Source of the DNA: Bacillus_BD sp050389805
GTDB taxonomy: Bacteria > Bacillota > Bacilli > Bacillales > Cytobacillaceae
NCBI RefSeq assembly: GCF_050389805.1
Contig: NZ_CP130945.1
Coordinates: forward strand, 2,976,001 to 3,040,000
Length of the DNA: 64,000 bases
Direction: 5' to 3'
Below the pieces are notes generated by a model that worked only from the letters and a program-made list of their open reading frames with translations, was not told the DNA's origin and made no database searches. Below, in pieces: positions 1-8,072 of the stretch (position 1 is the first letter of the stretch; each line of letters starts with the position of its first letter). The translations under genes were made by a program, and so were the position numbers.

Positions 1-1482
1 AATATCACTATATTCTTTTTCAAACCTTTTAAGCGTTTCTTGTAGAGTGGGTACTTGCAAATTTAGAAGTTCTTCGTACGATCCACTCCAGCCATCAAGC
101 TGGTGGACTCCATCATTGATAAGTTGCTCTTTATCATTTATTTCTATATTCAATGTTTTTAGGGATTGCTCCAAACCATCACGCTTAACTTTGTCAATAA
201 TGGACTCAAGTTCATTCACATTTGATAATTCAGGTAAGGTGGATGCTTCAGATTGTTTTTTCTCCAGTTCCTTTTCTAATTTACTAAATTCCCGATTTAT
301 CCCTTCTAGCTTTTCATCAAGTAACGGCTTATCCTTAGCAAGTTCGCGAATACTTGCTTTAATTGCAGCAGGGATACGATATTTATCTATATTTTCAAGT
401 CCTGCATGAACTGCATCAATTTCCTTCATAATCGAAATGACTAGTGCCTCTAGTTGTTTTTTCTTTCCTTGGAGTTCAGGTACGGTTTGTAATTGCTTTT
501 GGTAACTTTGTACTTCACGATAAAGTGAATCAATGACAGCTTCCTGCTCTAGCACTTTTGTTGGAATAAAAATATCTTGTAACTGCTCTTGGATTTCCTT
601 CAAATCATTTTCGATCTTTTCTTTATCGATAATTGCCCCATGCAACTGATTTTCAGCGGAAATTCTAATGTCTTTAATATCGTCTGGTAAATTGGGGACA
701 TTTGCTAACTCTTGAAGTTTTTGCAATAAGTCTTTTTGCTTGGCCAACTTTGGAAGCATCCGTTTAACTCTTTCTAGTTTTTCTTGTTGAGTATGAAGCT
801 CTCTTATTTGCCTTTTTAGCTCTTGAATTTGCTTTCCATTCTCCAAATACTCCCGTTCAAGTTCTTTCCATTCTTTTACATTTAATTGATATTTCTGTAA
901 TTGACTATTCAATTCTTTTTCTTGAGAAAGTAATTTATTTAACGCAGGATTTGAGCCTGTTTTTTTATAAAGGTCCCCAGCTTCTTTATCGAATTTCTCT
1001 AGAATGTTTCGCAATAGATTGATACCAGAAGCTGCTGAAAAGACACTTTCACCTGCGCTCCCATTGCTTTGTAATAAGCTTTCTCCACCTTCACGGAGGC
1101 GGACATGGTCAAGTGCAAACATATTGGTAAATTGAGATTGGGGCATTCCTTGGATAAAATCTTGAACGATTTTCTCATTGATAGGACTTCCGTTGAGATC
1201 TAGTACGGTATCTTTCCGACCTTTCCGGCGAATAAACTGGAGAGCCTCTCCTTTTGAATTCTTTATTTGTCCTTCAATCCGCAATTTACTATTACTATGA
1301 AGAAAAGAATCATTTGTTTTCTGAGGAAATCCATATAAAAAGTCAGTAATTGAACGCAAAGTTGTACTTTTTCCCGCTTCGTTTGGACCATATAATAGGT
1401 GGAAGTTTTTACTAGGGTCAAAGGATATCTCGTAATCGGTAAAATGACCAAATGCCCTTAAATTTAAGTAATCAAATCTCAT
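1..1482 (-). CDS. yhaN: YhaN-like AAA/SMC-type ATPase, N-terminal part (cut by window edge)
   Basis: The reverse frame is open from an ATG at 1482 to base 1 without a stop, so the 494 visible residues are the N-terminal part of a larger protein. It begins MRFDYLNLRAFGHF and has a Walker A motif GPNEAGKST at residues 32-40, followed by long Glu/Lys/Gln-rich stretches (about residues 170-494) that look like coiled coil. This is the layout of SbcC/Rad50-like ATPases, and the partner gene just upstream is a YhaO-like phosphoesterase, which points to YhaN, the Bacillus protein that pairs with YhaO in a putative DNA-repair nuclease. Its ATG overlaps the yhaO stop by four bases (ATGA), so the two are translationally coupled. 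The Walker B half and C-terminus are outside the window. Confidence 0.88.
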   Translation of the reverse strand, partial: MRFDYLNLRAFGHFTDYEISFDPSKNFHLLYGPNEAGKSTTLRSITDFLYGFPQKTNDSFLHSNSKLRIEGQIKNSKGEALQFIRRKGRKDTVLDLNGSPINEKIVQDFIQGMPQSQFTNMFALDHVRLREGGESLLQSNGSAGESVFSAASGINLLRNILEKFDKEAGDLYKKTGSNPALNKLLSQEKELNSQLQKYQLNVKEWKELEREYLENGKQIQELKRQIRELHTQQEKLERVKRMLPKLAKQKDLLQKLQELANVPNLPDDIKDIRISAENQLHGAIIDKEKIENDLKEIQEQLQDIFIPTKVLEQEAVIDSLYREVQSYQKQLQTVPELQGKKKQLEALVISIMKEIDAVHAGLENIDKYRIPAAIKASIRELAKDKPLLDEKLEGINREFSKLEKELEKKQSEASTLPELSNVNELESIIDKVKRDGLEQSLKTLNIEINDKEQLINDGVHQLDGWSGSYEELLNLQVPTLQETLKRFEKEYSDI

Positions 1483-2753
1483 AATGCTTCCACCTCAGTT
1501 TCTGATAGATAATATAAAATTAAATCTTCTACATCTTTTATATGTTTTTTTAGAAAAGAAGGATTTGAAAGGTCGATTCCATCTTCTCCTTTTTTTAATT
1601 CCGTTGGTAAGGAACGCCCAATATCATTAAATTGGGAGGATAGTTCTTGCCAGAGATCTTCGTCACTCTCGCTTTGTTGGATGTATTCTAAAATCGTAGC
1701 TACTGGGGTGTTTTGTGATAGCAGTTCGGTTAAGTTGATTTGTCGAGTTGTAAGAATCTTTATTTTTTCTATCCAAATCTCCCCACTCCCTACTTGCAAG
1801 GATAGGGATCGAATTTCATTCATGATTTGTTCTTTATTGACGATTAATTCTTGATGGAGCTTTGTAGAACCTTTTATCAGGATCCTTAAAGCTAAAAAGC
1901 GTCCCTCAGCTTCGTCAATTTTTTGTTGTAAGGATTCTTCAATATGGCTCATGAGTTCTTCCATGCGCTGTATTCCGTTAGCATCAACTTCACAGAGTTC
2001 CCATCTTAATACATCTAAAGATTGGTGTTCGAATTGATAAATTTGTCCATCCTTCACTTCTACAATCGTACAGCCTTTATCTCCTGTTTCCTTAATATGA
2101 CGTCCTTGAATATTACCAGGGAAGAGAATAACCGGGTTGGATTCGTGTAAAATTTCACGCAGATGAATATGTCCTAGTGCCCAGTAGTCATAACCCTTTT
2201 CTTTCATATCATCAATGGTACAAGGTGCATAATTCTCATGCCCTTCTCGACCTGTTGCACTTGTATGCAGGATTCCGATATTTATATATCCCTCTATTTT
2301 TGATGGATAATTTTTCACTAAGTTCTCTTCAACAGATTTCGTGGCGAAGCCTTGTCCATGAATAGCAACGCCAAGGTCATCAAGCACGAACGATTCTGGT
2401 TCTTTTGTTGAAAATTCAATAACATTGTCAGGAAGTTTTAACTCTTTTGTGATGACATTGGCTGCATCATGATTACCGCGAATGAGGAATACTTGTATCT
2501 CTTCTTTTTGCAGCCGAACCATCTGATTAATAAAAAACAAACCGGTATTATAGTCCTTCCAATCTCCGTCATATAAATCACCGGCTATGATCACAAACGC
2601 AACCTTCTTCTCAATAGCCGTTTCCACTAGATGAATAAAAGCCTCTCGAGTTGCATTACGTATTTGTTCAACAGGTGCACCTTCATATCTTTGTAGACCC
2701 GTTAATGGACTATCCAAATGAATATCTGCTGCATGAATAAATGAAAAGGACAC
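1479..2753 (-). CDS. yhaO: YhaO-like metallophosphoesterase (DNA repair exonuclease family)
   Basis: 424 residues. The N-terminal half carries the calcineurin-like phosphoesterase motifs in order: DIHLDSPL near residue 11, GDLYDG near 58, GNHD near 93 and GHIH near 195, which bind the two catalytic metals. The family (SbcD/Mre11-like) acts as the nuclease subunit of an SMC-type ATPase complex, and the ATPase gene yhaN follows with a four-base overlap. The start ATG at 2753 lies behind a purine-rich AGGAGGGG ribosome binding site. The C-terminal third is less conserved and probably contacts the ATPase. The assignment to YhaO rather than SbcD rests on the partner and on size; it is good but not proven. 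Confidence 0.88.
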   Translation of the reverse strand: MSFSFIHAADIHLDSPLTGLQRYEGAPVEQIRNATREAFIHLVETAIEKKVAFVIIAGDLYDGDWKDYNTGLFFINQMVRLQKEEIQVFLIRGNHDAANVITKELKLPDNVIEFSTKEPESFVLDDLGVAIHGQGFATKSVEENLVKNYPSKIEGYINIGILHTSATGREGHENYAPCTIDDMKEKGYDYWALGHIHLREILHESNPVILFPGNIQGRHIKETGDKGCTIVEVKDGQIYQFEHQSLDVLRWELCEVDANGIQRMEELMSHIEESLQQKIDEAEGRFLALRILIKGSTKLHQELIVNKEQIMNEIRSLSLQVGSGEIWIEKIKILTTRQINLTELLSQNTPVATILEYIQQSESDEDLWQELSSQFNDIGRSLPTELKKGEDGIDLSNPSFLKKHIKDVEDLILYYLSETEVEAL

Positions 2754-2800
2754 TTGTACCCCTCCTAGATGAAAATGTGTTTGTTTTTTGTTATGTTAAA

Positions 2801-2832
2801 CATCAAAGTGATTTACGTTTAGCCCACTTTGA
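2801..2832. other. 8-bp inverted repeat upstream of yhaO
   Basis: TCAAAGTG at 2803-2810 and CACTTTGA at 2825-2832 form a perfect dyad about 50 bp upstream of yhaO. No T-run follows on either strand, so it looks more like an operator or mRNA leader hairpin than a terminator. The rest of 2754-3087 is AT-rich and shows no gene. Confidence 0.4.
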
Positions 2833-3087
2833 TACTTTGTGTCTATGGTGTCATGTCTGTTCCGCTTTTTTGCGTCTCCATTCATAATAACACAGCCTAT
2901 TTTGTTATCTATTATTATATTAACTATTATACTTAAAGACATTCAAGCTATATACAGTGTAATTTGTTCCAATAGTTAAAGAACGTTTGTTCTTATGTTG
3001 ATTATAATAAAAAAATGAATATTATTCAATGTAATCCTGTTGTTATGATACGAAAAGTAAATAAGGGTTAAATTGGCACAATTTTCA

Positions 3088-3116
3088 TTGCAATTAATTT
3101 GAATCTGTACTACTAT
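3088..3116 (+). promoter_or_regulatory. Probable sigma-A promoter of the lysine-riboswitch/dapA transcript
   Basis: TTGCAA at 3088-3093 and TACTAT at 3111-3116 are separated by 17 bp and lie about 40 bp before the riboswitch aptamer, the expected place for its promoter. Confidence 0.5.
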
Positions 3117-3154
3117 TAAACTAATTAAATTTTTTTCTTATTTCATTAACTTGA

Positions 3155-3333
3155 AGTAAGGATAGAGGCGCAGATGCCATTAGTATATCATGTTGAGGAT
3201 AATGAGGTCCGATGATCATGTTGGAAAGGGGTATTTGCCGAAGTTGAGAGAAGCTCATTTTTCTTGATGCTGGTTCTGTTATTGAATAAGTACAGAATTG
3301 TCATATAGGAAACTATATGGAGGGCTATCTTAC
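3155..3333 (+). ncRNA. Lysine riboswitch (L box)
   Basis: The leader matches the conserved L-box blocks in order: GATAGAGGCGC at about 3161, AGTA near 3181, GGAAAGGGG then GCCGAAG around 3222-3245, TTGAATAAGTACA about 3283 and GGAGGGCTATCTTA near 3319. The ends pair to close P1 (GTAAGGATAG with CTATCTTAC). L boxes bind lysine and switch off lysine/diaminopimelate genes; the gene directly downstream is dapA, which fits. An intrinsic terminator follows at 3361, so control is most likely by transcription termination. Confidence 0.93.
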
Positions 3334-3360
3334 GCACAGGAACAGAAAAATGTTTCTACT

Positions 3361-3392
3361 GCAACAGTGAGAGCCTCATTGTTGCTTTTTTG
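3361..3392 (+). terminator. Expression-platform terminator of the lysine riboswitch
   Basis: GCAACAGTGAG pairs with CTCATTGTTGC and is followed by six T. It lies between the L-box aptamer and dapA and would stop transcription when lysine is bound. Confidence 0.85.
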
Positions 3393-3457
3393 CGTTACCG
3401 GAAATACTGCCCTTCTCCCTCTATGGAGCAAAAATAATAAAAGGATGTGGAGAAGTA

Positions 3458-4345
3458 ATGAATTTTGGAGAAATCTTAACAGCTATGGTAACCCCATTTG
3501 ATGAGCACGGAAAAGTTGATTTTAACGTCACAAGGGATCTAGTAAATTATTTAATTGAAAATGGATCTGACGGATTGGTTGTGGCTGGTACAACAGGAGA
3601 ATCTCCTACACTTGAAACAGAAGAAAAAGTGGAATTATTTAAGTTCGTAGTAGATGTTGTCAATGGTCGAGTCCCGGTGATTGCTGGTACTGGTTCTTAT
3701 AATACAAAAGCCTCTATTGAACTAACACAAGCTGCTGAAAAAACAGGTGTCGACGGTGTTTTACTTGTCGTTCCTTATTATAACAAACCTTCTCAAGAAG
3801 GCTTATACCAACATTTTAAAGCGATTGCGGAGTCAACATCACTTCCATGTGTGCTGTATAATATTCCTAGTCGTAGTGTTATTAATATGAGTGTTGATAC
3901 GATTGTTCGTCTATCACAAATTCCAAATATCGTTTCCATTAAAGATGCAAGCGCCGATTTGGATGCTATGTCTGAAATCATCGAAAGAACACCGCAAGAT
4001 TTCACGGTATATAGTGGGGATGACAGCTGTACTTTACCATTATTATCAATAGGCGGTACAGGAGTTATTTCAGTTGCTTCCCACATTATCGGGAACGAAA
4101 TGAAAGAAATGATTAATAACTTTAAATCAGGGAATCTACAAGAGGCAGCCTCTGCTCATCGTCATCTCCTTCCCGTTTTTAAAGGACTATTTACTTCACC
4201 AAATCCGACACCAGTTAAAGCAGCATTAAATCTTAAAGGTATCCCTGTCGGAGGTGTGCGACTTCCTTTGGTTTCGTTAAATGAAGAGGAAACCAATACG
4301 TTACAAGCTACGTTGGAAAAAGCAAATGTATCAGTTGGCGTTTAA
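3458..4345 (+). CDS. dapA: 4-hydroxy-tetrahydrodipicolinate synthase
   Basis: 295 residues, the normal DapA length. The enzyme condenses pyruvate with aspartate semialdehyde in the first committed step of diaminopimelate/lysine synthesis; diaminopimelate also feeds peptidoglycan and, through dipicolinate, the spore core. The TIM-barrel family signatures are visible: GTTGESPTL near residue 44, YNIPSR near 134 and the Schiff-base lysine in VSIKDAS near 160. The start ATG follows GGAGAAG by six bases. The gene stands alone between a lysine riboswitch and a strong terminator, so it is a single-gene lysine-repressed transcript here, unlike the multi-gene dap cluster of Bacillus subtilis. Confidence 0.95.
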   Translation: MNFGEILTAMVTPFDEHGKVDFNVTRDLVNYLIENGSDGLVVAGTTGESPTLETEEKVELFKFVVDVVNGRVPVIAGTGSYNTKASIELTQAAEKTGVDGVLLVVPYYNKPSQEGLYQHFKAIAESTSLPCVLYNIPSRSVINMSVDTIVRLSQIPNIVSIKDASADLDAMSEIIERTPQDFTVYSGDDSCTLPLLSIGGTGVISVASHIIGNEMKEMINNFKSGNLQEAASAHRHLLPVFKGLFTSPNPTPVKAALNLKGIPVGGVRLPLVSLNEEETNTLQATLEKANVSVGV

Positions 4346-4356
4346 ATGATATTTTA

Positions 4357-4400
4357 CTGAAAAAAGAATCCCCTTTGTGCCAAGGAGATTCTTTTTTCAG
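4357..4400. terminator. Bidirectional terminator after dapA
   Basis: CTGAAAAAAGAATC and GATTCTTTTTTCAG flank an inner CCTT/AAGG stem. The A- and T-runs within the arms let it serve dapA on the plus strand and the decayed gene on the minus strand. Confidence 0.85.
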
Positions 4401-4814
4401 TTATTGTTTAATTCCCTTTTCAATTAATTTTGCTTGAGGTCTTATTTTTACTATAGGGCTTTGAAATAACGTTTCTTCCCACTTTATAAAATCAAAACCA
4501 CTGGTTTGTGTTTTCAAATAATAACCAAATCCAATCGGATTCAATTTCATTTTTTTGAAATCCATGGATCTTCGACATGCTTTCTTCCTTTTTCTAGAGG
4601 GATAAATTCAGCTCCCAGTTACCTGTACTTTATTTTGCACTCCCACTTATTCCATCATCACTATCTAGAAATTCTTGTGTACTCCCGTCCACCACAATAA
4701 CGTAAAGACTAGTTCCGATAAATGGATCCTTGAAATCATCTGTTCTTACGATTGGGCTAAAAGTTGGTCTAATTGTTTTTTCACTTTACCTCCCGTTATG
4801 TAAAACTGAAACAT
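4401..4814 (-). pseudogene. Decayed protein-coding gene of unknown function
   Basis: On the minus strand the region reads as protein only by switching frames. Segments are: a start behind GGGAGGT (GTG at 4784 or ATG at 4814) reading KKQLDQLLAQS then a stop; a second frame with IVRTDDFKDPFIGTSLYVIV and DGSTQEFLDSDDG, then a stop; a third with GAEFIPLEKGRKHVEDPWIS; and a fourth with MKLNPIGFGYYLKTQTSGF and a C-terminus ending KLIEKGIKQ at 4401. The ribosome binding site, order and terminator are intact, so this is a recently broken gene with about three frame disruptions. I do not recognise the family. Sequencing error is the other explanation. Confidence 0.6.
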
Positions 4815-4889
4815 AAAATATATCCCCTTATTGACCATAATCCCCATATTTTGAGCAATTCTGGAAATACTATGTAATGATTCAAAACG

Positions 4890-4919
4890 AAAAAACCTAT
4901 TATTATAAATAATAATAGG
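4890..4919 (-). terminator. Terminator of the small membrane protein gene
   Basis: On the minus strand CCTATTATTA and TAATAATAGG form a ten-base stem with a four-base loop, followed by six T. Confidence 0.8.
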
Positions 4920-4934
4920 GCAAATAGTAAATTC

Positions 4935-5129
4935 TTATGTATAGAACCTTATGTACACAGCTAAAGCAATTAACCCTATAATAATGATTACTGTGTATAT
5001 GATAGTTAAATTGGTATAGTTTCTTTTTGTTGAGCTACTATAATTCTCATCCCCTTTTCCTGCAATTAATAGGGTGGAAACAGCGGAAACTACTAAAATT
5101 GCAATAATTAAAACATACATAATCATCAC
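4935..5129 (-). CDS. Small two-span membrane protein
   Basis: 64 residues. Two hydrophobic helices (about residues 3-22 and 42-60) flank a short polar loop rich in Ser, Lys and Asn, so both ends are probably on the same side of the membrane. A GAGGTGA ribosome binding site precedes the ATG by about six bases and a clean terminator follows, so it is a genuine monocistronic gene. I do not recognise the family; no catalytic or metal-binding motif is visible. Confidence 0.7.
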   Translation of the reverse strand: MMIMYVLIIAILVVSAVSTLLIAGKGDENYSSSTKRNYTNLTIIYTVIIIIGLIALAVYIRFYT

Positions 5130-5261
5130 GTTTCACCTCGAATTTTCATTAGTAGATTAGATTAGCAAAAATCTGAATTTTATAGATATTAATATATATA
5201 ATAACATCATTAAAGAAATGAATGTAGGAATAACTTTTGAAACTACACAACCTCACGTAAT

Positions 5262-5310
5262 AAAAAACTTCCATTCGAGGGTATTTTAATTTGAACCCCT
5301 TGAATGAAAG
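5262..5310 (-). terminator. Terminator of the permease gene
   Basis: On the minus strand CTTTCATTCAAGGGGT pairs with ACCCTCGAATGGAAG with a few mismatches, followed by a six-T run. Confidence 0.7.
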
Positions 5311-5318
5311 CTTTTTTA

Positions 5319-6695
5319 TTATCTCTCAACTGTATTTAATTCGTGATGCACAACTCTTCGCTTTCTAAAACGATAAAGAACAAACAAAATAACAAACCAA
5401 ACCGGTGTTAGCAACAATGCGGCTCTCGTCTCTTCAGCTACAAGCATGATTAGCAAAATTCCAGCGAAAAAGGCAAGTACAACATAATTAATGAACGGTG
5501 TTAAAGGAGCTTTAAAAATGGACTTTTTGTGCAAATCTGGACGGGTCTTCGTATAACGTATATGTGAAATTAAAATAATACTCCAAACCCAAATGAAACA
5601 AATGGCACTAATTGTCGTTACGATGTTAAAGGCTTGTCCGGGTAGCAACTTACTTAGTAATGCCCCTACAGATATAACAATTGTTGAAACAAACAATCCA
5701 TTACTTGGTACATGATTTTTATTTAACTTCGAAAAACCTTTGGGTCCTTGATCGTGATTGCTTAAATTGTACAACATTCGACTCGTCGAGAATAAACCAC
5801 TATTACCAGCTGAAGCCGCTGAAGTTAAAACAACAAAATTAATAAGTCCAGCAGCAACAGGAATCCCAACTAAACTAAAGACTTGAACAAACGGACTGCT
5901 AGAGGGCGTTAATTGCTCCCAAGGATTAATGCTTAAAATAATAAATAGTGCACCTACATAGAAAAATAGAATCCTCAGTGGAATTTTATTAATTGCGGAT
6001 GGAATATTCCTCTTTGGGTTTGAGGTTTCTGCTGCAGAGACCCCAACCAACTCAACTCCAACAAAGGCGAAAACAACCATTTGGAAAGATAACAGAAAAC
6101 CGGATAATCCATTTGGAAATAATCCACCATAGTTTACGAGATTACTAACAGTTGCAGAACCTGAATCCGTTTTGAAACCGATTATTAACATGAAAATACC
6201 AATTGCAATAAGGGCCAAAATCGTAATGACTTTAATCAAAGCAAACCAGAATTCTAATTCCCCAAATAGTTTAACTGTTAATAAATTTAATCCCAATAAT
6301 AGGATTAAGATTAAAAGTGCTGGAATCCATTGTGGTATATCGAACCAATATTGTGTATACATTCCCACTGCAATAATATCGGCCATCGCTGTCATAATCC
6401 AGCAAAACCAATAGGTCCAACCAGTTACATATCCTGCCCATGGTCCGATATAATCTGCTGCGAAGTCTGTAAATGACTGATATCCTGCATTAGATAGTAA
6501 AAGTTCTCCTAATGCCCTCATCACAAAGAATAAAGCAATCCCAACGATTAGATAAGCAAGGATGATTGAAGGACCTGCCAAGGAAATGGCTTTCCCTGAA
6601 CCTAAAAACAATCCTGTACCAATCGTTCCTCCAATCGCAATCAGCTGCACATGCCGATTTTTTAGATCTCGTTTTAATTCATGCTGTTCTGCCAA
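5319..6695 (-). CDS. APC-superfamily amino-acid permease, probably glycine/D-alanine/D-serine type
   Basis: 458 residues with about 12 hydrophobic segments. The N-terminus has the AAT-family signature ELKRDLKNRHVQLIAIGGTI followed by GTGLFLGSG, and ELVGVSAAET in the middle, as in CycA, AapA and related proton-coupled permeases. The start is TTG at 6695 behind GGAGGGG. The transcript begins with a glycine riboswitch (6865-6945), which supports glycine or a related small amino acid as substrate; that link is inference. CycA-like permeases carry glycine, D-alanine and D-serine. Alternative specificity (GABA, proline, aromatic) cannot be ruled out from sequence alone. Confidence 0.85.
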   Translation of the reverse strand: MAEQHELKRDLKNRHVQLIAIGGTIGTGLFLGSGKAISLAGPSIILAYLIVGIALFFVMRALGELLLSNAGYQSFTDFAADYIGPWAGYVTGWTYWFCWIMTAMADIIAVGMYTQYWFDIPQWIPALLILILLLGLNLLTVKLFGELEFWFALIKVITILALIAIGIFMLIIGFKTDSGSATVSNLVNYGGLFPNGLSGFLLSFQMVVFAFVGVELVGVSAAETSNPKRNIPSAINKIPLRILFFYVGALFIILSINPWEQLTPSSSPFVQVFSLVGIPVAAGLINFVVLTSAASAGNSGLFSTSRMLYNLSNHDQGPKGFSKLNKNHVPSNGLFVSTIVISVGALLSKLLPGQAFNIVTTISAICFIWVWSIILISHIRYTKTRPDLHKKSIFKAPLTPFINYVVLAFFAGILLIMLVAEETRAALLLTPVWFVILFVLYRFRKRRVVHHELNTVER

Positions 6696-6796
6696 TAGTA
6701 ACCCCTCCGTTTGATGAGATCAGGCTAATTGTGAAGTGTTGAATAAGTAGTTTCGGATATTTAACTGTACATCCAATCTTCCTGTTTTAAAAAAAT

Positions 6797-6825
6797 AAAA
6801 AAGAGACTGGACTTCTCCAACCTCT
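6797..6825 (-). terminator. Expression-platform terminator of the glycine riboswitch
   Basis: On the minus strand AGAGGTTGGA pairs with TCCAGTCTCT (two wobble pairs) across a GAAG loop and runs into six T. It lies between the aptamer and the permease start. A TTCTGTC just before it can pair with the GACAGAA at the aptamer end, a plausible alternative fold. Confidence 0.7.
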
Positions 6826-6864
6826 ACAAAATGACAGAATAGCAAATAATATAAAAAATTTGTT

Positions 6865-6945
6865 ATCCTTCTGTCCGTTTGCCTGAGATTGTGAACCCTT
6901 CGGCGCCGAAATACATCGGTCTCTCCAGAAACTGCTCCTGTTATA
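6865..6945 (-). ncRNA. Glycine riboswitch (gcvT type), one aptamer visible
   Basis: The minus strand shows the conserved blocks CTGGAGAGACC, GGCGCCGAAGGG, CTCAGGCAAA and GGACAGAAGG in the right order and spacing for a gcvT-type glycine aptamer. I see only one clear aptamer, not the usual tandem pair. It sits upstream of an amino-acid permease and is followed by a terminator hairpin. Confidence 0.88.
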
Positions 6946-7110
6946 GTGTAATCCATAACATTCATCGCACTTTATTAAGTTATTAGCCAATCATTTTTAT
7001 ATGATAAAAATAAATCTATCAATATATTTAACATTAGTCAAGCTATTTTGTTGTTTTAAAATAGTTTTTAAAGTCAAACTATTCTAAGTTTATTGTGTTT
7101 AATTAAAATG

Positions 7111-7140
7111 AAAACCGACAAAACTCTTCGTTTTATCGGT
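7111..7140 (-). terminator. Terminator of the 7200-7496 gene
   Basis: On the minus strand ACCGATAAAAC and GTTTTGTCGGT pair across GAAGA, followed by a T-rich tail. Confidence 0.7.
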
Positions 7141-7199
7141 AGACTTAACCATATTTGTCGTATTGTACAGTTATGAGTATTATTTTAAAATTATCACGA

Positions 7200-7496
7200 C
7201 TACTGTATATTTTCCTTTATCTTTTCTCTAATATTTTCTAATTCCTCTAGCGGAAGCTTTTCTAATGAATTTTTAATTTCCTCTTCAATTTGTTTTCTAT
7301 TTTTTTCACGGTATTGGTCCCACCATTCCCTTAGACCCTCTGTGTTATTTAACAAATATTCAAGATCGATTTCCTCTACACTTTCATCCGACAAATACAT
7401 TAACACAGAAGCTAGCATGGAATTTACCTGTTCAACTTCTTCTTTAGAACTCATCTGTTGATTCTCTTCTTCTGAGTCGGCTGACTTTCTAGGCAT
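7200..7496 (-). CDS. Hypothetical acidic helical protein
   Basis: 98 residues, rich in Glu and Lys and predicted largely helical, with no signal peptide, membrane span or cysteine motif. The Met start follows GGAAGGAG. The C-terminal 35 residues (from about DQYREKNRKQ) look like an amphipathic or coiled-coil helix. It is divergent from the ferritin-like gene at 7590 and has its own terminator. I do not recognise the family. Confidence 0.65.
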   Translation of the reverse strand: MPRKSADSEEENQQMSSKEEVEQVNSMLASVLMYLSDESVEEIDLEYLLNNTEGLREWWDQYREKNRKQIEEEIKNSLEKLPLEELENIREKIKENIQ

Positions 7497-7589
7497 AAAA
7501 CGACTCCTTCCTTTTTACCATTAACATATGTAAGTTTGAGTATAAGTAAACGTCCAAGAAACAAAATAGAATGAAAGGATGTGGACCAA

Positions 7590-8018
7590 ATGAATAATAA
7601 CGTGGTAATTGAAGAATTGAATACACTTTTGCGAGGAACCTTTATGGGGATTCGATCATTAGAGCATTATATTCAAAAGGTGGATGATTCAGATTTGAAG
7701 AAAACCTTCCAATCGATGCAGCAGGATCAGAAACTAAATGCGGGCATTCTTGCTGAACGGATTCAGAACTTAGGTGGTGTTCCTGCCGATGATGAAGGTG
7801 TTTCGGGTTCGATGCACAGTTTTATGCATAAAATGATGCTTGATGACAATCGTGAAGAAATACTTGAAGATGCTCTTAATGGATTTGAACAATATGGGAT
7901 ACAGTACTCAGAAAAGCTTGTGAGAGGTGATTTGGACCCTGAAAGTATGAAAGTTGCAGAAGATATTATAAATACTAGTCGTAGACATGCGGATGAATTG
8001 AAAAGATTATTACATTAA
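7590..8018 (+). CDS. DUF2383-type ferritin-like protein
   Basis: 142 residues from the ATG at 7590; a GTG nine bases upstream is in frame but is only two bases from the AAAGG ribosome binding site, so the ATG is preferred. The sequence is a helical bundle with repeated Glu/His positions (SLEHYIQKVDD, LAERIQNLGGVPADD, GFEQYGIQYSEKL, RRHADELKRL), the pattern of the PA2169/DUF2383 ferritin-like family. Members of this family are small four-helix proteins of unclear role, often stress- or spore-associated. Family call is from pattern recall. Confidence 0.75.
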   Translation: MNNNVVIEELNTLLRGTFMGIRSLEHYIQKVDDSDLKKTFQSMQQDQKLNAGILAERIQNLGGVPADDEGVSGSMHSFMHKMMLDDNREEILEDALNGFEQYGIQYSEKLVRGDLDPESMKVAEDIINTSRRHADELKRLLH

Positions 8019-8021
8019 AAC

Positions 8022-8062
8022 TTCGGACTGCTTTGGTCAAAATAATAACAGGAGCAGTCCGA
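8022..8062. terminator. Hairpin between convergent genes
   Basis: CGGACTGCT and AGCAGTCCG form a nine-base stem with a long loop between the ends of two convergent genes. The T-run is poor on both strands, so termination would be weak. Confidence 0.45.
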
Positions 8063-8072
8063 CTCAAAAACA

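Noticed and set aside
3298..3501. 67-codon ORF across the lysine riboswitch
   Set aside because: It lies inside the conserved aptamer and terminator and overlaps dapA; no start site.
6720..6990. Two ORFs across the glycine riboswitch
   Set aside because: They translate the structured aptamer and terminator and have no ribosome binding sites.
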